NCBI GenBank assembly: GCA_022606425.2 | Contig: JAHDVF020001471.1 | Span: 1 to 64,000, forward strand | DNA from: Lepidostoma basale | Taxonomy: Eukaryota; Arthropoda; Insecta; Trichoptera; Lepidostomatidae | Length of the DNA: 64,000 nucleotides | Reading direction: 5' to 3' | Part shown: positions 20,301 through 30,386 of the stretch, piece by piece | How positions within the stretch are numbered: position 1 is the first letter of the stretch | How the letters are laid out: the number at the start of each line of letters is the position of its first letter | The notes under the pieces: model-generated | Told to the model about the DNA's origin: nothing | Databases searched by the model: none | Seen by the model: the letters and a program-made list of their open reading frames with translations, nothing else | Program-made: the position numbers and the translations under genes

Positions 20301-23300
20301 GACAGCACAGATTGTTTTACCTACCGGCCGCCAGAACCAATCTGCCTCTGGTGACACCGGTGGGAAGAGCAATTAGTCTGCTGAACGCGGTCTCCTCGGA
20401 GATCGACGTCTTTCATGTTAGTGAAAGTACGTTCAGGGGGCAAATACTATTGACTTTAGAAAGTATCTTGTCTTCCTAATGTCGAACCATCTCTAATGCG
20501 TTTCTGGTACTTTGTTGTATTTTTATGATATTTTACCTGTACTTAATAGATGCCTTAACCATTTTCCTGTTTGTAATGTCTATTGAGTTAATAAACTAAT
20601 TTGATTTGATTTGATTTGATTAATTATATTGTAATTACCTCATTTCTTCGCTTGTCACGTAGAGATCATCTGGCTTGTGAAATGTATTGTGGAACTCATA
20701 AGCTCCCACAGAATAGAAGAGAGCATCGCAAGTTTTACACTTCACAATATCATCCGGCGGTGCGATGGGGTCAGTGCCGTGGACATTTGAAATATGTTTC
20801 TGAAATTTCAAACACAATCCTGATTAAATATACACATTTTTAATAATAAATTAACCATTTTATAATAAACCGACGTGTTGCCAGGAAATGTAGGCAGAGA
20901 GAATGAACCACCAGACTACTCTATCCTGACATACCTCTTGCTCCCTCCACATTTATACAGCGAGTCATACACGCATGTCAATTCTTCTTACTTCCAACAC
21001 GACCGACATTTAAAATCTAACTAATTTGGTCATGCCATCTTCTCCTTGGTGTTCCTCGATTCCATGCTCCATTCACATTGTTCAACATCTTAACAATTCA
21101 ATATTTATCCATGCGTTTCACATATTCAAACCAAAGCTGTGATATTTTCATAAGTTTGTTCATAATAATTTCTTCCACTATACATTTCTTTCTGATATCG
21201 GCATTTGAAATTCAATGATAAATCATTTTACCACACATATTTCTAAAGGATATCATCTCTACGACATTTATTCTGTTCTCATCCTTCTTCTGCCAGTTCC
21301 ATCGCTTCCATACTTAAGGGTTGGAACCAGAACTCCATTGTATAGGGCATTTTCAGTTTCTTTGATAAATTATCATATAATAAAGACTGTTCAAATAATA
21401 ATATAACTCAATGATTTTGTCATGCCATGTTTTAGCGAGACTTAAATGTAAAAAATTATCATCATCGTAACCACGACAGCCCAGGATGGGCCTTGGTTAA
21501 ATCCAATAGTCTCCTCCATTCCTGTCTGACTGTTGCCTTTGTTCTCCAGTTTATAATGTGTAACGTAGATGTGTGGGCTCTGATAGTCTATCCATTGCAT
21601 CTTGGGACTTCCCGGTCTTCTTCGTCCATGTGGCATGGTGTGGTGAGACTTTAATATGGTTGTCATCGTTCATTCTAATTATGTGACCAGCCAATCTCAA
21701 GCGCTCCTTAATGAAACTGATCACATCGGGCTGTCTGCACATGTTGTATAGCTCCCTGTTGCATTGACAATGCCACCCATTATGATCTCTCACAGGGCCA
21801 TAGACTGTGAATAATATGAATAATATTACCTGCAAATTAAATTTAACAACATATTCCTGGCCGCACAAGTGACAGAAGTAGGCGGAGAGAAGGTCCCCGT
21901 GGCCGTTGAGGTAGATTTTGTTGGAGGGTGGCGGCGTCTGAACAGACTGGTAAACGTGGGCCTTCCGGTGAAACGACTGGGTGTGATATTTAACCGCCTC
22001 TTTGGTGAAGAACTCCTCCCCGCATCCCTCGCAGGGCAACTTCTGTACGGGCTCTAGTGTACCTTTGTGCGTTCGCAGGTGAGTGTCGCGAACTTGCTAG
22101 AAATATTAATTAAGCCGTAAATCTTACACAAAGTGAAAAGGTGTTGAAAAATACAACTATACAATAAAGCTAATTAAACTAATTTAATATTTATAAACGT
22201 ATTGTGTCTTTTTTGTTTCTTAATGCGTAGGGTATGACCAACTACAAATATAGTGTGAATATTCATCACTTTCTATCATATTCATCATCTCTTTAGTTTA
22301 TTTAACAGTAAAGTAAATATCCTAAAGTAAACCTTTTTTTGCTAACAAAATATTTTATATTATTAGTTAATTAACTAGTAAATATTTATAAAAACACCTG
22401 TTTTCTAGTTTTCACAAGTTTTATTATATTTTGCTGAAGGTTGCTTGTTAGACCAATATCAAATGTTAAAATATATTGCAACTTAAACACAATGAAACAT
22501 TTCATAATACCCTAGCAAAGGTGAAATATGTTACTCCCAGAAAATATAATAAAACTTCTTAAAATATATTCAATATTTAACATTTGATAAATTAAAGGCA
22601 CTAACATTATGAAATTCCATAATGACAATTTCTTATGAATTAAACTGGGTTTTTTTTTCACTTTTGAGTTAATTCATCCCAACGTGTTTCGAAAGTTTTA
22701 GGTGGCATGTCGAAAAAAATAAACTCGAAAGTGGTAAAAATAGTGTCACAATTCATAAAATAATCATATTTATTTAACAATTTTTACTTTATTCAAATAA
22801 TGCATCTGAAAATATGAAACTAGGAAAAAAATGTTAGGGACATTTATCATTATTTTATTTCATAAAAATAATTTTAAAAGTGGTTTAATTTTTAAAATAC
22901 CTCAAAAATACTCATTGGTAAATATTACCCAGGTATCAAAAGGTTTTTAATAGCCGGACATTTTCGTTATTTTACGCAGAAAGGATTGAAAATAAAATAG
23001 ACATTAATTTAGAAATGATCAACAATGAAAATAAATCTTATCATATAACAAAATAATAAAATGAAAAATATCCAAACCTTTATCGGAAATTGTTTACCAC
23101 ACCAAGGACAGAAGTTGTTGTTTGGAGTGTTAGGATGCTTCCTAAATTTATGAGATATAGCTTTGGTAACGGTATCAAATTTTTCAGAACATACATCGCA
23201 AGGTACAAGTTTGTCTTCAATATCAATTTTAGATTCTCGTCCATTATTTTGATTATTACCAGGTGCATTTGTTTTCGTTGATGTGTGAGATCTAATGAAT

Positions 23301-23457
23301 TAAAAAGTAAAAATAATTAATACAAGAAAAACATTTGAAACAATTTAATGGTATGTGTGTTTATATGAATAAAATACCTGAAATGTTCGCGAAGATCGTT
23401 TTTCGTGGGTAATTTTTCATTGCAAAACACACAACTATATTTAGTTGAAGTTGACAT
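17329..23457 (-). CDS. C2H2 zinc-finger protein, six fingers
   Basis: Six exons read in descending order: 23457-23378, 23291-23078, 22096-21830, 20799-20639, 18705-18603 and 17937-17329. All junctions are GT-AG and the phases agree, giving 477 residues. The start MSTSTKYSCVFC is the first ATG. Six C2H2 fingers: CVFC...HFRSH, CDVC...HKFRKH, CPWC...HLRTH, CEGC...HTQSFH, CHLC...HISNVH and CKTC...HNTFH. Several have His spacings or linkers unlike the TGEKP consensus. Introns interrupt fingers 1, 3 and 5. The long C-terminal exon is Ser/Asn-rich with a basic patch (VIKRVAIPKGALKSGVKVLS) and no further finger. A nuclear, nucleic-acid-binding role is likely from the family; the target is unknown. 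Introns have absorbed SINE and LINE insertions. Confidence 0.8.
18133..18292 (-). mobile_element. LINE-B 3' fragment
   Basis: Contains AAGGCATCTATTAAGAACA and AAGACGTCGATCTCCGAGGA in the same order as the reverse-oriented LINE-B copies at 19249-19766 and 49672-50025. Confidence 0.5.
18385..18570. repeat. palindromic repeat (family P3) with hammerhead-like core
   Basis: The arms TTATAAAATAAAAATATCAA and ACACATGTTTCTGAGG (left) and their approximate reverse complement (right) form an inverted repeat. The right arm reads CTGAGGA-T-GGAAG-TCA-CTTCC-GTAAC (18505-18530), a five-bp perfect stem set between core-like motifs. Intron of the zinc-finger gene. Confidence 0.5.
18765..18985 (-). mobile_element. 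SINE1 copy
   Basis: Reverse orientation; carries GGGAATCAAACCC (box B complement, one change) and the CAGTGTGACAATCACACTG body. Lies about 60 bp from the acceptor of zinc-finger exon 5. Confidence 0.65.
19249..19766 (-). mobile_element. LINE-B 3' end nested in LINE-A
   Basis: The reversed tail (ATCAAATCAAATCAAATCAG) and C-terminal reverse transcriptase sequence are bracketed by the direct repeat ATTAA (19244-19248 and 19767-19771), a target duplication. The minus strand reads RLIRGSFENSVILEAIHLYV and PDGYLRQRQHRLFYLPTCRT. Confidence 0.75.
19957..20139 (+). repeat. 92-bp tandem duplication, each unit with a 19-bp hairpin
   Basis: The units 19957-20048 and 20049-20139 differ at only a few bases. 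Each begins TGGAAGCGAGAGAAGCATG (one change in unit 1) and includes its reverse complement CATGCTTCTCTCGCTTCCA after an 8-base loop, followed by the LINE-A tail. Confidence 0.8.
20140..20625 (+). mobile_element. LINE-B 3' end
   Basis: Open for about 110 codons: FRLIRGYFENSAVLEDVGLF, VPDRYLRQRQHRLFYLPAAR, TNLPLVTPVGRAISLLN, then stop at about 20477. The 3' untranslated part ends in a TTTGA/TTGAT microsatellite tail (20600-20622). This is the post-reverse-transcriptase C-terminus typical of CR1/Jockey-superfamily LINEs; microsatellite tails are typical of that group. It ends about 15 bp from zinc-finger exon 4. Confidence 0.7.
20884..21335 (-). mobile_element. LINE-A 3' end
   Basis: Reverse copy from the tail (GGCAGAGAGAATGAACCACC) through the complement of the MNKLMKISQLWFEYVKRMDK-like region to CATACTTAAGGGTTGGAACC. 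Many stops. Intronic to the zinc-finger gene. Confidence 0.6.
21465..21790 (-). mobile_element. LINE fragment (GHIIRM type)
   Basis: The minus strand reads KERLRLAGHIIRMNDDNHIK and WRRLLDLTKAHPGLSW, a LINE C-terminus. The coding frame of zinc-finger exon 3 runs open through its donor site into this fragment, which could mislead gene prediction. Confidence 0.55.
22385..22600. repeat. palindromic repeat related to family P1, degenerate
   Basis: Arms TTTTCACAAGTTTTATTATA...TTTTGCTGAAGG (left, in pieces) and GTTACTCCCAGAAAATATAA TAAAACTTC (right) are reversed complements with differences, as in family P1. Confidence 0.4.
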
Positions 23458-24099
23458 TGCGATTGACAATTGTAAAATGATGTACACAAAACGACACCTC
23501 CCGTTATTAAAACATTATAAAGAAAAAGTCCGAATACATTATTTATATTTTTGTTATGTTTTATTATAATTTTGTAATCGCAATTTTATAAACACAACCT
23601 GTCAAACGAAAAAAATCGATTTGAGCGTTTGAAAATAGCGCCATCTGCTGGTATGTTATGAAAACTTTCCATAGATATTAGTCTAGTAATCTAGTAATAT
23701 TAAAAAATAATAATGAATTCCGACATATTTGTACCAGATCCACCAGTGATCACCAAACATTTTTTTAAATTGCCTACAATTCCAACCATTCAATTTAATA
23801 GTTATTATTTGAAATTTCTTGGTAAAAGTTCATTGTAAATATTAAAAATAAAATAAAAAAATATTTTACAATGTACTTTTCGATGCTACCGAAACCATTC
23901 GAAATTAAAAAAAAACAAGTGGTATAAAACTAAATATAATTCATTGGCATTCTTTACAATTATTTTTGTCTGAAATCAAATATCACCTTATTCATTGCAA
24001 TCAGAAATACAAAAAAGTGCCTTTACAAGAATGATGTACTCTCTAAAGTTACAAGAAAACTATTCCTATTTATTGTTAGTTATATAATGATTTTCAACT
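22601..24099. other. introns 1-2 of the zinc-finger gene and upstream DNA
   Basis: Apart from zinc-finger exons 1 and 2, AT-rich sequence with no recognised repeat or gene. The 5' flank of the gene (23458-24099) shows no clear promoter motif by eye. Confidence 0.3.
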
Positions 24100-24600
24100 G
24101 CATTCACTCCTTTTCAGATAGGAACAATTTGCTAAGAGAACCAATTGATTTTTATAAAAATGAAGACACTTTTTTTTACTATCCTTTCTGGATAATATGA
24201 AGGAATCTGGTTTATTCACGACATCCTTTATACAAGTAGTTGGTGAAAAGTCCATTTTGGTAGGCTAAAACCATGTATGCTCTTGGTATACTCTTTTACA
24301 TACTCAGGGTTCATATTTTGATTGCTAAATTTGGCAGTGTACAAACTCATCTATACTAAATGATTCATCGATACCATGTTAACTATTCGTTTGTCACTCC
24401 ACGAAAGAAGCTAAACATCACAAATTCTTGGAAATACCATTTCTCCTTTGCCTAACGTTTTGTGCATTTCCTTGATCTCCTTAGGTAATCCCCTCTTCAT
24501 TCGGAGTGTTCCACATGTCAAAGTTTTTCTTTCAAGCAATTTTTTAGATAATGCAACACTATTATAGTACTTATCCATATCTTCATAGTCTCAATATAGA
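24100..24600 (-). pseudogene. piggyBac-like transposase fragment
   Basis: Minus-strand translation gives DMDKYYNSVALSKKLLERKT, then LTCGTLRMKRGLPKEIKEM and, after a stop, LLSWSDKRIVNMVS. The D.YYNSV.L...L...KT...GTLR..R..PKE......GE pattern and the W.DKR.V.M.S block are characteristic of piggyBac (PGBD) transposases around the third catalytic Asp. It is interrupted by stops, and no TTAA-bounded ends were seen. Confidence 0.65.
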
Positions 24601-25384
24601 CTTTACCACTGTGCTTTCTAGAGATAGCAATAATTTATCTTGCTGGTACAATGCAAGCGGCTGTATATGCAAGTCTGTCACCATCCCGATCATACAACCC
24701 TATTTAATACAAAGAAAAAAAAATTTAAATCTGGTCTGGTATATATTAAATAAACAAAACTGTTGTTAAAGAAAGTAATAATAGCTTTATTTTTATTTAA
24801 ATTAATACAAAATTTGTATTTCTAGAACCTAGATGATAATTTCCAGTTACATACATAGTAAATTATGAAAATAATAGTGGATTGATCTTATGTAAAAAGA
24901 TTAAATTGATATTAGGAATTAAAATTTATCAGAAGGTTCAAAATGAGAAGCAAATATATTATTCATTAATGCAAACCAATCCCTAGGTTTGAAATTTTAA
25001 TAAAATCAAGTGAAGCATTAATCATGTTTAACAAATAAAAATATTGATCAGACAAGAGAAGTATTTTTGCAGGAACCCAACAAATCTATATTTAAAAAAA
25101 AACGAGAGTTAGGTAGATAGAATGACTATACTTCTTATCATACATTCTATTAAAATAAAATAATAACTTATTAACATATTGCATGCGGGTGCTTTTGTGC
25201 TAAAAAATTGCTATAAATTAAGTCCAATATACTTGATTTTGTTTTAACTAAATAAATGCACTTTTTAAGCCTACACTATGAAAAAAAAACTTATAAAAAC
25301 ATTTTTTAAATCTTCTGTTGCAGTTAAGATATTATATGGTAAAAATGTGTGCTGCCAGATGCTACTTATGGCCTTTAAACTGTA

Positions 25385-25740
25385 ACACTATCCTAAAAAA
25401 GAGCGGAGAAACTACGAGTGACCCAAATAGCCATGTTAGGAATAAGTCTATGAGACAGAGTCAGAAACGATGCGGTGAGAGAAAACACAAAGGTCACTGA
25501 CATCATCCACCAGGTAGCGACTCTAAAGTGGCAATAAGCAGGTCACGTAGCCAGAAGCTCGGATGAAAAATGGGACAAGAAGACTGCTGACTTGGATACC
25601 GTGGATGGCAAAGAGAAGTGCAGGGCAACCACAACTACAGTGGAAGGATGACCTGAACAGACATGTAAGAATAACCTAGATGCAGTCTGCACAAGACAGA
25701 GTGGCGTGGAAGCAAATGAAGGAGGCCTTTGTTGTAAAAA
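25385..25740 (+). mobile_element. LINE-D fragment
   Basis: Across frames: STLKWQ-stop-AGHVARSSDEKWDKK and TRQSGVEANEGGLCC match the K.W.WAGHVAR...W..K...W C-terminus. Degraded. Confidence 0.45.
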
Positions 25741-26073
25741 TAGAATCTGGTTAAATTTCAAGAATCACGTATTTTTGCGTTTTTCACACACAATCTGTTA
25801 ATAATGTATTTTTGTACTTAATAATAGGTTGAAAACTGTGGGCCTAGTAATCAAAACCAATTGGAAGTCAATTAATTTATTACACAAAACATTACAAAGT
25901 ATTTAATATGAAAAGAGATTTGACCAATTCATTTGATTAGTATACTTAAAGGCATCTTTTGAGGTATCTTTGATATCAGATTTAATGACATAATGTTTAA
26001 AATCTATGTTAAATGACAAAACAAAATCCAAAAAAATAAATAAACAAATGATTGGCCCTAATAATCATGGAAT

Positions 26074-26800
26074 TTAGATTGGCTTAATTTTAAAATGAAG
26101 TCCTATTAGCGAGAATACTAAGCACTTCAAGTCTTGAACAAGATAGTAGAAACATCGGAGTCCTTCTGGGTCCCGGGATTGGTTTACGTCCACTAAGGAT
26201 CCTGTCTTAGAAGTTGTGAAGGAAATATGTTCTTCTCCAATAACGATTTCCAGTTCCTGTAATCAAAATAATAATTTTAATAATTACAAAATTTTAACTA
26301 AATGAGAATTTCAAATTAAAATCACAAAAACTTAATGGATTAATAATTTAAAACATTGGATCAATAATTTAACATAAAAACTTAATTAACATAGATTCCA
26401 TAAAACCATTTTACTTTTGAAAAATCTTTTGTTTAAAGATAGGCGGGAACCTATTATGATCCGTATTTCATTTGATACAACACAACATGGTTAATAATAA
26501 CCTCAATTTGTTTCAAATAAATTATATCATATAGCTGATTACCTGTCTTCCAACGCGATCCGGTAACGGCCACACGGAGTCATCTTCGTGCATTATTTCA
26601 GAATCGTGAATGATTCGTTTTAGTTCCTCCATAACGCAGTTGTGGACATAAACTTCTTTTCGGATCATGGTATCATTTTTATAGTTAGAATTATTGGCGT
26701 ATCTCAGTTTTCCATCTGGTCTGAACTCGAATTCTAAAAATTCGTGTCCAAATTTTCCTTTGTGTCCAACATAATATCGAATATAAAAGTCAGTTGACAT
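26074..26800 (-). CDS. mago: Mago nashi, exon junction complex core
   Basis: Two exons, 26800-26543 (86 codons) and 26256-26074 (60 codons plus TAA), joined at phase 0 by a GT-AG intron of 286 bp. The 146-residue product is the length usual for animal Mago and is nearly invariant in the family: [20 protein letters not shown] near the N-terminus, [11 protein letters not shown] at the exon end, [20 protein letters not shown] and the C-terminus GLHFKIKPI. Mago pairs with Y14/Tsunagi and locks eIF4A3 onto spliced mRNA. It acts in nonsense-mediated decay, splicing of long introns and oskar mRNA localisation in Drosophila. The start ATG is set by alignment with the family; upstream in-frame codons exist but are not conserved. 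No damage seen. Confidence 0.97.
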
Positions 26801-27024
26801 TTTACTATAAGTTACAAAATTGAAGAGCCAAGTAAATTTACCGGGCGTCAAAGCGACAAACACGCTCAGTTAAACCACAGACAATTAACTCCATAGATGA
26901 TATGTTGAACAATAAACGTAAAAAAACATCTTTATTTGAAATAAACTTAATTATATCGGGGGAAATTGAAAAATAAAATTGTAATATGATAAATCCGCAT
27001 AAAGCGTATATTACAGATTTCTGA

Positions 27025-27200
27025 ATATGCCGGATTTTTTAGGAACCATTACTACTCAGCCGGTAAGTACGCGTGCTCAGTCTGGAATCCATCCAGAGAC
27101 GTTGAGCTAGTGAATGAAGTACACAATACAACGTGCCGCCTTATCACAGGCTGTCCTATACCTTAGAAACAGCATACCTCTTTAATAGTCAGAGACATGT
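27025..27200 (+). mobile_element. LINE fragment
   Basis: Reads KYACSVWNPSRDVELVNEVH and NTTCRLITGCPIP, the Y.C.VW..S......D...N..CRLITGC motif after the reverse transcriptase domain of Jockey/R1-like elements. Confidence 0.5.
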
Positions 27201-27744
27201 ATCTAGCAATACAAAATGGGGAAACCAGTAAATGAAACTAGGTATCCACTCTAGAACTACGATTATCAAGTTTTGAGATTCAAGAATCGAGCAATAGTTT
27301 TTGAAATTCTATTGCATAACTGCGGCGAGCATCCACAGTGAATAGATTGAGCGAAATAATGATAAATTATAGGTGTTCGTACTAATCAGGACTCAATAGC
27401 ACCTAACCGCGTTAAATTAAGCTGCAATAGGGAAACTGTATGACCACAAACCATTTACGATCACCCGTTTCCCGATCCAGGAACAACTTAGGAAGATGGG
27501 GGATTCTTCAGGATGAAAAATCAATTTGTATGTATATGTTATTACTTAATGCTACATATAACGCAATGCCCGAGCTGATCAGTCACCTGCACCAAAGAAT
27601 ATCTAACTAATGCATCCAGTGGCGCAATCCGACATTTAGTTGTTATTAAAAACTATAACCAATCTCAGTATGCTGGTATAAATATATTTCTGAAAGAAAT
27701 TTTTGCTTTTTACATTGGCATTTAATAAGCAATGAAAATAAACT

Positions 27745-28225
27745 TCTTCTTCTTTCGGTGCCGTGTCAGGTCCCCCCAACTTTGTGCGATCACTACAGCA
27801 AAGGCATCTCTATCCTGCGCCACTTGGAACAGGTTCTAAATTCTTGTTATTCCTGTCCACTATTTAATGTTCCGCAGCCAGGACAGCTGCCTTCTACCAA
27901 CTCCCCGACGTCCCTCCACTTTACCCATTAATAGCAGTCGAAGGAGGTGGTATTTTTCTTCCCTTAGCACATGACCCAAATATGAGACCTTTCTAATTTT
28001 CACACTCGACAACAGCTCTCTATTGGCTCTGGCTCTCTGTAGTACGTCTGCATTACTGAACCTATCGGTCCACGGTATACGGAACATTCTGCGGTATATC
28101 CACATCTCGAACGCTTCCAACCGGTTCATTACATTCACTTTCAGAGTCCAGGTTTCGCAGCCATATAGTAGAACAGACCATATATAACATTTAATCATTC
28201 TTTGAATCCTCATTAAAAGAAACAA
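27745..28225 (-). mobile_element. LINE-C 3' end
   Basis: 121 open codons include YGCETWTLKVNVMNRLEAFE, MWIYRRMFRIPWTDR and YLGHVLREEKYHLLRLLLMG, then GRRGVGRRQLSWLRNIK. This is the GHV.R...Y.LL...L.GK..G.R..GRR..SWL.N C-terminus of a widespread insect LINE. Second copy at 50212-50455. Confidence 0.7.
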
Positions 28226-30386
28226 GATGTCAGAATTGTTGGAAAAATGCGAGAAATTAGCACTTTATTTTTAAAAGTGAAATGTAGCAATTACGTTTAC
28301 TAAAGCTAATATAAATATAATATATAAAAAAATATATGTATTTTAATTTAATTTATCATTTCTCAAACTATCTTTACCATAAATGGATTGTACAAATGAA
28401 CTAATAAGTACCTTAATTCCAAGACTAAAGATAATGTAATCGGGGAAAACGGAATGATAGATAATGTTCAGATACGCACGTCATTTAAACGATTACATAT
28501 TTGTATTCACTTGAAAAAGAAAAGAAAATACCTACAACATATAGGTTCTTACCTTATCATTTACATGTCTATTTATAAGAATGTATTGAAATGCCAAAAA
28601 AATCCGTTGTAATAATGACTGGATAAAAAAATGCTTCACTATAATACCAATTCATAATATTGCATTGCGTCACCTCGTGTAGGTATTATTATACTTAATA
28701 CGAACATTTTATGATAAATACATAATTGAAAAGGGGTACCCGATTTTATATGTGGAAGTTTTTTTAAAGAACAATTACCTTCTTTATAAGAAGCCACTGT
28801 CATAATCATTGTACTAACTTGTGTGGAAATATTTAAATAAAAATAAATGATAAAACTAACTTTACCACAAAGGTGCACCCACTTTAACATTGAATTTAAT
28901 GATTCGTACTTATAAACAATACATATTCTATTTGAGTTGATTTATAATTTTATCGAGAAACGAATTATCACTTTCCCGAATATTCAAATATTTTCAATTG
29001 CTGATTAATTGCCCTTGTATATAAACAAACAACATCCGACGTCATCGTTATAAATACAAACATCGTTTGTAAACGACAATGTGTAAATATGAATGTCTTA
29101 ATTAGTGCCAGTAAATAATTTTTTTTAAAATATGCTTTTACATATAAAACAAAAAAAAATGAATTTTTAACAAAACTTTTATTTATTGTTATGAAATTTA
29201 TTTACAATACATTAGCATATTTACAAAAATAGTTCAAAACAATGTTAATGCTGTATTTAAATAAATAACATCACCCAATTATCATTGCCATAACGAGTTT
29301 CTTTTATCAAAGATTTCTGGATTAATTTAAAACATTTCACTCAAGAAAACAATGAATTTAAAAATATTTCAAAGCAGATATGATTAGTCACGCATTGAAG
29401 ATAATTAAAAATGTTGTGCTTGAGATTAAAGATGATATGAATACTCGCCGCTGTTTGATATACCTATAAACTGTTGCTTGAGCAATTATTAGTCAAAAGC
29501 TCAATCATTTTTACTATTCAGTATAAGCTGAAATGTAGGTTAACTTCAAATTAATTTGAAGGATTCAAAAATGTTTTCTTTCATCTGATATTATACAAAG
29601 ATTTTTTTTTTAAATCACACAGTGAAATCGATTTAAACTATTAATGTTTTTTATGTAAATAAAATATTACATACATTTATATAAATGTTTATGCAAAACA
29701 AAAAATAAATTTTAAATATGGATACCAATTTTGAATACAATGAATAAAAACATGAGGTGTTTGATGTGAAAGAAACGGGATTAATTCAAATTTATTTATT
29801 ATGCTGGGATGGTGTACATATTTAATATGCGGATTCGTTTATGTTAGAGTGTAAGTGTTCTGAGTTATCTAGGATTATACAAAACAGGAGTGGTTCACTC
29901 ACATTTTACGATTATTATGCGGGTTATTGGAAAATATATCTAGAATATTCGCAGATCAAATAGTACATTAATTCAAACTTGTTATTATGGATATAAAGTG
30001 TCATTGCATTTTGAATATTCTCATTTAATACAAAGTACTTTGCAAATATTCCCCCTTAATCGTGGAACGTCGCCAATTGTGACGTTTTCATGATTAGGTA
30101 CTTGATATATTTTATTTCGGCGCTTCTATGGTTTTGTTTAGAATGCAACATAAATAAACGACTTTCTATAACATATCTATTATCTATGACCAAATCAAAT
30201 TTAAATTATTTCTGAAAATGGAAAGAAAGTTGTATGTTGAATTGTGTTATAGTCACTATATTATACAAATGCCTGTATCTAATAATATTTCCAGATTTAA
30301 AAATGGGGTGTAACACATTATTTGTTGGATTGGGATAAGTAGGACAGCGGAGAAGGAGAGCTTCTCATTGCGGACCTGGAATCATC
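28226..30386. other. AT-rich intergenic stretch
   Basis: Between mago and the last exon of the downstream membrane-protein gene. No coding frame or repeat recognised. Confidence 0.35.

Noticed and set aside
21551..22039. 162-codon minus frame as one continuous protein
   Set aside because: It fuses zinc-finger exon 3 (with a good GT donor at 21829) to an intronic LINE fragment; the finger pattern continues in exon 4 instead.
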